Source: Escarpia spicata | Taxonomy: Eukaryota; Annelida; Polychaeta; Sabellida; Siboglinidae | NCBI GenBank assembly: GCA_963995525.1 | Contig: OZ023214.1 | Coordinates: forward strand, 36,925,169 to 36,989,168 | Length of the DNA stretch: 64,000 nt | Reading direction: 5' to 3' | In this document: one piece after another, positions 53,996-64,000 of the stretch | Position numbering within the stretch: the stretch's first letter is position 1 | Layout of the letters: each line of letters begins with the position of its first letter | Position numbers and translations under genes: made by a program | The notes under the pieces: generated by a model | What the model was told of the DNA's origin: nothing | Seen by the model: only the letters and a program-made list of their open reading frames with translations | Databases searched by the model: none

Positions 53996-54184
53996 ACATA
54001 AATAAAATAAAAACAAACATTGTATCCAGTTGCAAAACGAAACGTTATATGGTATCATAATATAATATTTTAGGTGGGGGGTCAGGGTCAATGAAAAAGA
54101 AGACGTTTATTCGTTCCATTACAGATACATTATTAATTTGTGCTACATCGACATTGATTTGACACAAATAGGCATGGAGATAGG

Positions 54185-54325
54185 ATTAACCCCCAATATT
54201 TAAGGAAGTGGGTTTATTTTGGGGTGTAATTGTATGTTTTTGGTGAACATCAAGGCAGGGTTTTGGCGAGCCTCACATGGGAGGGTGCAATTTGAAGTTT
54301 TTGGACAACCTCAGCCCCCTGAATA
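54185..54325. repeat. Inverted short array of the AACTGCACCCC minisatellite family
   Basis: On the minus strand: AAACTTCAAATTGCACCCTC, CCATGTGAGGCTCGCCAAAA and CACCAAAAACATACAATTAC, ACCCC. The same unit pattern as 26.5-26.8 kb, about two to three units. Confidence 0.6.
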
Positions 54326-55607
54326 TTCAATACGTTCCGACGCCAATGAGTTAATACACACACATATATATATGGCAGTACGACAGGCAAAAATCAATAT
54401 ATTATGTCATATATACAACAGTCTAATGACGTCATTAATGTGCGCGAAAAAAACAGCGGGGAAGTCGTTGGCGTCCAGATACATAACTGCTACATTGATG
54501 TGAGCGAGCGCTCGTAAAGAGCTGGGGGATTTGCGGCGGTGAGAACTTATGCGAAATAGTTCCTGCGGGTGCCGTCTGTTCTACCGCTGCAGTGCCTATC
54601 CAACTATCTACGAGTGAAGGAGTCAATGAAACTATGCCCGTGAGAAGACAGTCCGCCTATTCTGTTTATAAACATCGTCGTCTGTTCAAAACAAGTCTTA
54701 TATATGGGCTGGGCTTCTTCGTTGTTGCATTTCTGCGGTGGAACGCCGGCTTCGATCTGGAACAGGGATAAGTCGTACGACGCCGGATATTGTCGCAATT
54801 TTGTGAACCGTGACACCTAACGAGGTCTTGAATAGGCGTTCGCTGCGAACGGTCGTGAACGAAATTATATTCTAGAAGTACGCTAATAGCTTTACGAAGT
54901 AATAACAGGCATTAAATATGTCGATAAACATACCCTTACAAAGCCGGGCGGACAGTTAGTGGCAGTAAGTGCATGTGGCGGCACGCGAACTGTTGCCGTC
55001 GTTGCATTGATATCGCCATAAAATCGGTCATAATGTGGAGAAAAAATTGTCGTCATCATCCCATATTTTCACAGGCTTCCTTGACAACGTTGTAAAATAG
55101 ATCTGATCAGATCATATATATGCAGTCTGTATTTCCTACTACACTTGTTACGTCTTTCTGGAGTAATTGTCTCAAGGTTCAAATCACAGCGCTAAATGGG
55201 AAATGGTCATTTAGCTGCCGGAATCGTTGCTGATAAAGATATTTTTTTGCTAACACAAATTTACAAATAAATTAATTGTGGGTTTGTCCTGAGTAGAACG
55301 ACCGTCCATCGTGATAGCACATGCAGAATGTGTACACTGCAAATGGCTTGTATTTTAGCTGGACATAATGGTCACGAGAAAACAAAAAAGATGCGCATCG
55401 CTAAACAACATGTGCAGGTTTGTGTTACCTCGTACTCTCGTACTGTAGTTTGCACGCTAGTGTTCTACCGGTTATACACTGTATGTGGGGTGGTAACATA
55501 GCTACGTTTCCTGCTGGCGACCATTAAGCCTACGTACGTTGCTTCATGGGCCACGGGAACGTGTGTCCAGTTGTTTTGGTTAAACTCTCGCTCCCGCTGT
55601 TATACTA
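54326..55607. other. Intergenic, nothing recognised
   Basis: Short minus-strand frames (54435-54816) without motifs; no repeats supported. Confidence 0.35.
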
Positions 55608-55845
55608 AAATGAGCAGTGGCGACGCGTAGTGATGCCCCTTTGGAAGCAGCGTGTAACTAAGGAAGTGACGTAACTGTCGCGTTACGCCATTTCCGCTCG
55701 TTTCTGTTGGTACAAAGGGTCGTCGCTCTGGATTGACCCGGATTACGACTGTACGGTACAGCGGAGACCAAAGGGAAATATGCAAGGCAACTGGAACGAC
55801 CAATGTTACACTATTGATAAGTAATGTAAGTTAACACGTAATTAA
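55608..55845. repeat. Dispersed repeat, copy 2 (partner at 23690-23895)
   Basis: Shares AATGAGCAGTGGCGACG, AAGTGACGTAA-like, TACAGCGGAG-CCAAAGGGAA and TAAGTTAACACGTAATT-like strings, in order, with 23.7 kb. Confidence 0.5.
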
Positions 55846-55924
55846 ACTTTTTGAAGCGGAATGTAATGCAGGACATAACCTCCTAGGGTAGGGCCCAGCC
55901 CCGGGCTAATGTGGGTAACAGGGA

Positions 55925-55985
55925 GTGTGTGTGTGTGTGCGTGCGTGCGTGCGTGTGCATGTGTGTGTGTGTGCGAGCAAGCGAG
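55925..55985. repeat. (GT)n/(GTGC)n microsatellite
   Basis: GTGTGTGTGTGTGCGTGCGT and related repeats. Confidence 0.9.
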
Positions 55986-55993
55986 CGTGCCTG

Positions 55994-56138
55994 CGCCACC
56001 ACCACCACCACACCACCGCCACCACCGCCACCACCGCCACCACCGCCACCACCGCCACCACCGCCACCACCGCCACCACCGCCACCACCGCCACCACCGC
56101 CACCACCGCCACCACCGCCACCACCACCGCCACCACCG
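55994..56138. repeat. 9-bp (CACCACCGC)n array
   Basis: About 15 copies of CACCACCGC, preceded by (CAC)n. All plus frames are open (His-Arg, Pro, Thr-Ala repeats) for compositional reasons. Confidence 0.97.
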
Positions 56139-56469
56139 CTGTTGAATGATACCCCTCTGATTAATAATTATTACATGTAGCTACTGCTAAACGCTTTGGC
56201 AAAAGCAAGTCGTTGGCCGCCAGCAACCTTAGTACCCAGACTAGTCCTCTAAACACACACGTGACGTCGTGACTTAGAAACGGCACGCCTTGCAACGGGC
56301 ATGAATTACGTCATGTACCGGTTCTTAGAACGCACAAAATACGCAATTATTCACTACTATTTTTGAGCTATGATATACTAAACGTCGTTATTTATCATTA
56401 TATATAGGTACATTAACAAATAAAGAGTGTATGAATAAAATATGATTTTTATGATCACAATTGGTATAT

Positions 56470-59400
56470 GAGCCTGTGACAAAAGGTGGTGCCAAAAAAG
56501 GGGACATCTAGTCAAAATTTCAAAAGTGCTTTTTTACTTTGAACTTGATGTTTTCCTGAATGTGTTATATCTTAGGTGTGTAAAATGATGCATGGCAAGA
56601 TAACTGTTGTAGAAGTTCTAGGCTGGTGCATCAATTTATGTCATTAACTGAAAAATGTTGTTTTTGATGGTGGACATAAAAGTTCTTTGAATTTTACATG
56701 TTGGCACCATCCAAGAAGCTCCCCGTCCATTGTAATGATATTTTGCTGATTTATGTTTAGAATAATGGACACTTTTGTAAAATTGTCCTAGTGCTTTGTT
56801 TCTTTTCAGTCTTGATTTCATGTCCACCATCACAACACAACTCTGAGTGAAGTGCTTCAGCAACATCGACATTCACATCCCCAGTGGTAGAGTCGAGTGC
56901 TTCAGCAAGATTGACATTCACATCCCCAAATTCGAGTGCTTCAAGCAAATCCTGGTCTTCAACCACAGGTACTGCAGCTGCAGCATCTGTCCTCGCTTCG
57001 TTTCTGCCCTCAGTCTATTTCTCGTTTTCTTCGTTTTGCAACTTTGAGTTGTACGTTGTTCCAACAGTTGACAAACGTCTTGCTGAGACATTCTTGTGGA
57101 TTGTCTTGCAAGCATAGAGGGCAGAAACACGTAAGATTCCTTGTAGCCAACGTGTTATTTCCCACGCGCTTGATGCTGTGAAGCTGACGTGTTCCTGGAA
57201 CGCTCATCACAGGTGATGACGGAATTGATCTGTCAATTTGCTTTGTTGTGATCTGCGTGAAGGAGCGCCTGGTGTGGCAGCATTGGTCTGAAGGGGAATC
57301 GGGCAATGGCAAAGTGTAGTTATCACAGCAGTGCTGGTACATTGCTGCATCACTTTGTACAATGCATTCACCCGCTCGAATGTCATCATCAACTGCCCTC
57401 TTGATGACGCCTCCACCAAGCATCACATGCACTTTTGCCATATTTTGAACCAAAATAACATTTCTCAATGGGGATGTTGCCACACGCATTTGAGAGGTGA
57501 AAGAATGGGAGTTTTGATTTGTACTGGGCTGCACACCCATCTGAAAAGACAACCATCTTCTCAACCGTATCCATCACAGACAGAATGTGGTCTGTCGTCT
57601 CGTCAAAGATCGTATTTACCATACTGGCATCATGGCACAAGTCATCTGATAAAAATATCAGATGGTCCGTTACAGTTGCAGAGCAATGAGGGCAATTGTA
57701 ATGCAGCACTGTGGGATGCACGGTCCCTTGACTGTAACCCCAGTGGGCTGACTGCACTTCATCCTGATATTTGCAAAGAAAGTTCTCTGCAAAATCACAG
57801 ACAGCCACCGCTCACATTTTGGGGATTGTCAACAGGAGCGTCCTGAACTGGCCAAACTGCCACCTGAAGACGAAGAGATGTTTTTGAGAATAGTTGCAGT
57901 TCCTTCATCAGCTTATCAAGGAGTACCTGCAAGGTTCCATCCTTTGATACTAGTTCTCTCCTCTTGCCACGATCAGATTTAACTATTTTTGTGAAAGGAT
58001 TGGATCTCCTCTTGCAGCTTGACTTTGAGCTTGCTTGGACCGCAGATCGGGCACTTTCGATCCAAACAAGACTGCTTTGGCTCCTGGCAGAGCCTTTTTC
58101 TGACAGTACATCTCTTCCATCAATTGGGTCCCTCAAGTGGCGATTGAGTGTGTCCAATTGGAGGTCTACAGTCGTGCAGATCTCACAAAGGTACTGCCTG
58201 TAGGTCTGCTTCCTCGACGTGAGGACACTGGTGGGCAAGTGGCGGTATAGATTCCGAAGGGACAACCTATTTTGAGGATGCTTTGATTGAAAATCCTTGT
58301 GGATTCTTTCAATTCTTTTTGGGAGGATTTTTTTGCATCAAAGTCTTTTTGGACACAGATCTTTTTCAAGGCATGTTTTGTACAATATATTTTCAGGCCG
58401 TTTCTTAGTTGGAGAGATTATGTCAAGCATCAGTTTTCTAGTTGCTAAAGCTTTTTTTCGTTGTCTTTTGACTTTACCAAGTTCCTTACAGAAGGAAGTT
58501 TTTTTATTTTCATGGGGAAGGGGAAACTCCTGTGTTCTTTTTGTTTGGGGTTGTCTTTGCCTTCCTGAGCAGACTAGACACAAATGCACTGTATACGGAA
58601 CATTTGTTACTCTTCTGATTGAGAAGGCGTTTTTTCATTCTGTAGATAGCCTTCTTTTTCTGTGCTTCCTTCCCAGAAGATGGAGGGGTCACATTGACAT
58701 ACTGCGATGCACTATGTCTGTCTGCTGGGTGAAGTTGTTCTGCCTTTGATGAAGGTGGCAGTGGCATAAAAACAGTCTGTTGCAGCGTCGCAACACTCAG
58801 TGGTGTTGGCGGCATATCTACACTAGGTGATGGCGAAGTCTCTACACTAGGTGGTGGCAGCATCTCTACACTAGGTGGTGGCGGGGTCTCAACACGCTGT
58901 CTTAGCATCTTTTCTTTCTGATTGTAGTATGCAGCACATATCTCTCTGTGACGTCGCTATTACTATTAATTCTTTTTGGTTGTGACGTTTTTGGTCGATT
59001 GTGACAACTAACAATTCCCGGACATGGCAGCAAAACTTGCCCGGCCTTCTCGGCGGCGCCATTGTACGAAGCCCAACCAATGTGGTAAATCATGTGACTG
59101 CTTCAGGCCAATCACTGCTTAATCCGTGGCGCCGTAAGGGCTTTTGCATATATGATATCGGACATTAATTTCACGTATCAACAAAATGATCGTCTTACAG
59201 TATTTTATATTACACTAGAACGCCCGACATGTTAATTTATGAAAAAGAAATAGTTGTATACGTGCTTTGATACAAAACTCGGGATCACCGCGCGAGCATT
59301 TGTAAACAAACATCGGCTTTTATGTAACATGGTCGGCGGACATTAAGCGTCACTTTATAAAAATTAGTTCTTTTTACGTTATTTCTAAGTAAGTATATGT

Positions 59401-59713
59401 TCTGTTCCATGTTTGATCGAATCCGTAACCGATGGTTAATGTTAGTGCTGTGAGTTTTGTTCACGGGACGTCGAAAATGAGTCACCGTCAGATGTCCCCT
59501 TTTCTAGCCTTTCAAAATTGCGCCGTTTTCAACTTCCACTGAGATTTTAACGCAGTTTGCGGTAACTGAATAACACCATTTTTTCGTATGTATGTCTTTA
59601 TTGTATTCTAAGAACATGACATAAGAAACAGACATATATTTTGTAACAGAAACATTTTAATTTGGGATGCAAACCAATCGGGGGTTCGCCCCACTACCTT
59701 TTGTCACAGGCTC
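56470..59713 (-). mobile_element. Candidate autonomous DNA transposon with TIRs (unclassified DDE-like protein)
   Basis: The left end GAGCCTGTGACAAAAGGTGG (from 56470) is the inverted match of the right end CACTACCTTTTGTCACAGGC, TCC (59690-59713). A subterminal AAAAGGGGACATCT is also inverted: 56498-56511 versus the complement of AGATGTCCCCTTTT near 59491-59504. The right side carries about 190 extra bases between the two blocks. TAT lies close to both ends and may be part of a short target duplication, but this is not certain. The interior carries one coding unit on the minus strand, 56.8-58.9 kb. Confidence 0.65.
57010..58908 (-). pseudogene. Uncharacterised invertebrate-family protein with possible DDE/D-like core, frameshifted
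   Basis: Four overlapping minus-strand frames are collinear with a protein type common in cnidarian and mollusc genomes, function not established. N-terminal piece (58908-58510): Pro/Ser repeats (PPPSVE, a 24-base unit three times at 58817-58890), then a basic KEAQKKKAIYRMKKRLL region. Second (58589-58338): KRQRKKALATRKLML. Third (58265-57795): TSRKQTYRQYLCEICTTVDL, a Cys pair. Core (57808-57389): AVCDFAENFLCKYQDEVQSA, VVFSDGCAAQYKSKLPFFHL, YFGSKYGKSACDA. After a one-base slip near 57415 comes GGGVIKRAV to 57010 (SVPGTRQLHSIKRV, CFCPLCLQDNPQEC). The spaced Asp residues in CDFAEN, FSDG and SACDA suggest an RNase H-like nuclease; that is inference. Three frame breaks make the copy inactive unless introns are involved. 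Confidence 0.6.
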
Positions 59714-60555
59714 CTATCCATTTCGAAGGTCGGCGCTTCCTCAAATCATAACGTATTTTAATATTTTTGACACACACAATTAAGAATTTAACGGAGATCA
59801 GGATAGGAGTCGAGATAGCGCCCTGAACTCGTGACGCATCCCTATCCCGATGGCGCCACGCACTCAGTTAGATTGTTGAGTAATCGAACCGCGCGTTTGA
59901 CGTGATCAGGGCCGAGTTCAGAGTTCGCGCCGCGCCGCACCGCGACGTCGCGATCCATCGCGGTTCGCCACCAGCAATTAAACGGTTAAATTTTACGTAT
60001 CGCGACGTTCACCGCATTAAAAATGGATGCTACTGATTTCGAATGTTTTTTACTGGTCAAGACGCTGTCTCATTGCGATGGATTACAATAAAACAAAACA
60101 AGATGGCACCATTTCATCAATATTACGTACCATGTAGGCTCTCTAAGCTTGATTACAAAATTTCATCTTTCATACGAGACCACAATTACTGGTGACAGCA
60201 ATAGGATGAAAAAGCGTACATTTATCACACAAAGACGGACCACGATCTAACAATTACACTGAACCAAAGTCAGCGCGCAGCTGAGCCAGAACAATACCAC
60301 GTCGCAAAAAATCTGCAACACTATATGATATCTCGAATGTTACCTGGTTTTATTTTACGTGCGAGCTTACGGACTTGAACGTTCATTGTTCAATTTTCGT
60401 TGATTCAAAAAAAGACACCATTCTTATATTATATTTTGCTGCTAATCATTAAGGCCTGTAAATAGACAACCACAGACAGGGACACCAGATCTGCAGAATT
60501 AGTATCAAATGCAAATCAAAATGTCCTGAAGCACAAAGCAGGGAGTCAGCACGAA
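59714..60555. other. Intergenic, nothing recognised
   Basis: Contains a short GC-rich stretch (59915-59965, CGCGCCGCGCCGCACCGCGA). No gene supported. Confidence 0.4.
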
Positions 60556-60559
60556 AGGT

Positions 60560-60850
60560 AGACTGGCGCAGCCTAAAGATTTTGTGCTAACCTCATAAAA
60601 AGGACGTATCCGGTTCGAATCTAGGACTGTTAATAACCCTACCGTTTTGTTAAAATTGGCTATCATTATCATTTTGTCTAGCACCTGGTATATTCGAAAT
60701 AAGTTTGAGTTATGTGTCTTTCGGGTAAGACATTAAATCCCTTAGGGTTCTTCTACCCGGTGTTCACGCAAGGGAGGTCACTACCCCGTGTTTACAAAGG
60801 ATACGTGCAGTCATAGAAAACTCGTTACATTGTGGATAAAGTCTACTAAA
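60560..60850 (+). mobile_element. Possible tRNA-derived SINE (family 3)
   Basis: An A-box-like CTGGCGCAGCCTAAAGA and a B box GGTTCGAATCTAG about 45 bases later are followed by a body with TTTCGGGTAAGACATTAAAT, CCCTTAGGGTTCTTCTACCC and GGGAGGTCACTACCCCG. Only one copy is in the window, so element status is inferred from the promoter-like boxes. Confidence 0.5.
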
Positions 60851-61300
60851 CAAAGTTAGTTGTTTATGTCAAATAAATTGTTTCTCTCCAACGTATACAG
60901 GCACAGTTTTGATCAGTTTTAGCTGACATGATTTAGACGATTTATGCGAAACGAGCACAACTAGTTATAGTTTTATTAACAGGAAAGATCACTTAGGAGC
61001 ATCGTGTCAATTCGTTTTCGAAGAACTGATTCGTTACTATGTATATACACATTGTCAACGAACAGTCGTTCATGTATTGGTGACATCTGTATCGGCAAAA
61101 TGCTCACAAACAGACAACAAGAAGCAGTGCTTTGTCTTCCATGAAGTTCAAGTCAAAGCAAAGGTCACAGCGACAGCACCTTGGTCCCAGTACCATTCGC
61201 TTGCCAAAGCTGTTAATTAGATAGGCCTAAGACATACTAGCAAAGCGTGTGTTTTGTACTACATGGAACCACCTCTAAACAACATATAAATGACACTATT

Positions 61301-61500
61301 NNNNNNNNNNNNNNNNNNNNNNNNNNNNNNNNNNNNNNNNNNNNNNNNNNNNNNNNNNNNNNNNNNNNNNNNNNNNNNNNNNNNNNNNNNNNNNNNNNNN
61401 NNNNNNNNNNNNNNNNNNNNNNNNNNNNNNNNNNNNNNNNNNNNNNNNNNNNNNNNNNNNNNNNNNNNNNNNNNNNNNNNNNNNNNNNNNNNNNNNNNNN
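61301..61500. other. Assembly gap (200 N)
   Basis: Exactly 200 unknown bases, probably a fixed-size placeholder. Open frames reported across it have no meaning. Confidence 0.99.
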
Positions 61501-64000
61501 GAGGGCGTGCGGGCGTGGTCAGCGGTGTCTACATTCCAACAATCACCTGTCGTGGATGCACCATATCTTTGCAACCGGGTTGGCATCTTCGATACACGGA
61601 TCGGCTTCGCCGCATAATAGTGTGGAGAACTTCTAGGTCTGACATTCAAAGGGTGATAGTTTTATGGCGAAACTCCCACTGCTTCCTACACGTTGCTAAC
61701 CAGCTGTTGTCTACCCTGACGCAGCATAGTCAACGTGTTCAAATGTCCAAAAATGTGCATCAGAACACAAAGTTCAGTTCGAAACTCATTATCTTCCAAC
61801 TGAAAGACCAGCCCACTAATTCCATGGAATAAACACGCAAAAGTACCATACATCTTATCTTTTATATCTTAGCGGAGGTCTTGCGGGCCATCTGGAAACC
61901 ATCCGTGTGGCCAAATGTTTCCCGCGGAATGCCGATTAAGACGAAACAATCACAAATGGTTATTTTTTATTTACATTTAAAAAATCGGACTTATATTTTA
62001 GAAAAAGCCTGTATAGAAGTTTTGAGTTTCGCCGTTGTTTATACGTAGTACTCTAAAAAATAGCTAAGGAATGGTCTTATAAGAATTATTGATGGTCTGA
62101 AACGTTTACCATTGGTTCAAATCCCCCTCTCCGACAATACGTGGTTTGGGACTTGCGATTTTTCCGATCCAAAATGGTTATTAGGGTCAATTTGCATTAA
62201 CAACTGTGTTACTCGCTAGGTGGCGTCACGGCATAAATTTTTTCCCCGCGACACGCGGTGACAATTAAGATCAAACCCCCCTCAAAGTTTGTTTGACAAC
62301 CCCTAAGGAACAACCGTTCGTATATATCGGTGTACACGTATACCTTATTCGTTAGTGCACGACTGTTCAGTGCAAAAAGTCCACATTTTATATTGGTTAA
62401 TAGTTAATACACATCTAGATTATAGATGTCTCTTTCCTCGTATCATTCAAACGCATCTCTCCCATCGTGTCGCGGTAGCTCATCTCGCTTCTCAAAATAA
62501 TAGGCTCGTTTCGCTCGTTTTATGTCGTTGGCTCAGTTCGCTCCTCTTGTGACGTCACTGTCACGTGCGTTCGTCTCATTCTACCAGTCACGTGGACTCA
62601 CCTAGATCCCACAGATCTCTATTCATGGATAGGAAACACTGATCTATTATAACGATAGAAAGCACTGATCTGTTACATGGACAGGAAACCTAACCAGTAC
62701 TTTCACGTTACGCCCGCCAAACATGACGTAGACATACAAGCGCCACAAAAGACGGGTACGCGTTGCGCGTATATCGGCGACTGTCCTCTATTATCGTCTA
62801 TTTAGGAAAGCAAGATGGCGGACAATGCCTTCACGTAATCGCCAGCGCTTCCTTTCCATGTATGAACGCTGGCTCCTCGTGTCACGTGGGCTCATTGCCA
62901 TCGTCGTATCACGGAGGTCATGGGTCTGTAAAATTGTTTCATGCCAATTAATAGTAGGTCATCTTCTTAAGGGTGTATGACGTAATATTGCTATTGGCAT
63001 ATTGGTCTGGATTATGTCGTCTAGCTTCTTCGTAATTTGGTCGAATGTTTCGATCTTCTACACATCCGCACGTGTTACGTTTTATTCTCGCACTCCATGC
63101 ACGCTGGACAGAAACCTACGTATTATCATGCAGCTTTGTATTCTGTCTGATACTACATGGTATTTATTGTTATATAAATCCAGTGTTGGCTTATGCTCGG
63201 TGTACACATCAGTCATGCAATGTACGCTGATCTTCAACTCAATGAAACTGGATGCCCAATCTCAGGTTTAGTACGCCGAACATTAGGGGCAGCGTTTTCG
63301 AATATTTTACATTTGACCTTTGCCGACATTTATGTCCGCCATTAAAAAAAAATGGCACCCATCACAACGAAGTGTGTCTCGATTCCTTGTGTTTAGTGAC
63401 GCGCCGTCACATTCCAACACATTTGGTGAAGGGTCTGTCTGTCTGTGCATGCGTTGGCATGAGGAGAGAGGAGAGTCTGATGAAACAACGAACGTATAAA
63501 ACATACATGTTTGCTGGCTTTTTACAACAACGATTTTCCAACAGACGCCCGATAGCATGTGATAATCCCTAGTTTTTCGTTGAAGTCGATCGTGTGTCTC
63601 CTGCCGCGCTCATAAAACCGTACTAATGATACTATGCAAGCCCCCAACAGTCAATTGCACGGGATTAATGTCCATTGGAAGGAGACGGTGCAATCTAGTT
63701 GGCTTACAAGGGGCGACATCGCGTGACTTGTCGTATCTTTGGTTTTTCCATTAGTCCATGTAGACGGTACCCTAGCGAATCATTGTCGCTAGGAGACATC
63801 CTGGCTGTTACTGAGAATTTATTGTCTGTGTTTCAGTTGTTACTATGTCGTTGGAATATAGTGTTATCGTTACTTAAATGGTGTTTCTTTGAAGAATGTG
63901 GTATCGTTTGTTTGGCCGTAGTTTAATATAAGTTTCTCGAGGGCGATCATGAAAGTAAATGTGTGTATAATGTCATTAATTAAGCACCCTGCTTTTATGC
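61501..64000. other. Intergenic, nothing recognised
   Basis: Several short open frames on both strands (e.g. 63002-63271, 63252-63572) show no motifs and overlap one another. A palindromic CCGCGACACGCGGTG lies near 62246. No gene supported. Confidence 0.4.

Noticed and set aside
55906..56180. Pro-rich or His-Arg repeat proteins
   Set aside because: They are translations of a 9-bp microsatellite in all three frames.
61247..61832. Open frames spanning the N gap
   Set aside because: Unknown residues fill most of the length; not evidence of coding.

Overview
This is a eukaryotic (animal) nuclear window, about 64 kb and AT-rich. It has one clearly recognisable host gene in a landscape of decayed transposable elements, SINEs, micro- and minisatellites, and one 200-base assembly gap (61301-61500). 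The spliced BTB-Kelch gene with long introns, the CR1/L2-like LINEs carrying a 2A-like motif and PHD finger, the tRNA-headed SINEs, and the transposon proteins of types common in marine invertebrates together suggest a marine invertebrate. A mollusc is my best guess, but this is inference.

Region 1-16 kb. A LINE remnant (1045-1906, minus) precedes a three-exon BTB-BACK-Kelch (KLHL-type) gene on the plus strand: exon 1 2216-2412, exon 2 11033-11157, exon 3 13559-15048, 603 codons. All junction phases agree. Intron 1 holds a hAT-like remnant, a SINE, a LINE tail and, directly against exon 2, a 1.8 kb minisatellite. Its 21-bp unit is a copy of the intron 1/exon 2 splice acceptor (13 intronic plus 8 exonic bases). 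There are 87 acceptor-like sites, and the last 70 decoys would each extend exon 2 in frame by whole heptapeptides. Intron 2 contains a non-autonomous hAT-type element with 15-bp terminal inverted repeats (TIRs) and a 5-bp target duplication. A 50-bp minisatellite of six units lies just 3' of the stop codon.

Region 16-32 kb. This holds a hAT-like transposase C-terminus whose start is duplicated as a 77-bp inverted repeat. It also holds an internally deleted minus-strand LINE (2A-like motif plus PHD finger fused to the 3' part of the reverse transcriptase), two tRNA-derived SINE copies, LINE tails, and a 3.15 kb element with about 445-bp TIRs around a decayed protein of an uncharacterised, widely dispersed family.

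Region 32-44 kb. This is a LINE graveyard: an endonuclease fragment and several C-terminal fragments, minisatellites of about 57 bp, a 0.45 kb dispersed direct repeat (34.0 and 39.2 kb) and a SINE.

Region 44-64 kb. A 4.8 kb foldback structure has long arms (about 840-900 bp) built of degenerate tandem units and encloses a SINE and a decayed Ty3/gypsy-type pol. Next comes a longer minus-strand LINE (2A-like motif, PHD finger, endonuclease, half of the reverse transcriptase), then a 3.2 kb TIR element (56470-59713) carrying a minus-strand protein with a possible DDE/D-type core. The last 4 kb after the gap shows nothing recognisable. Apart from the KLHL-type gene I see no second host gene that I can support.
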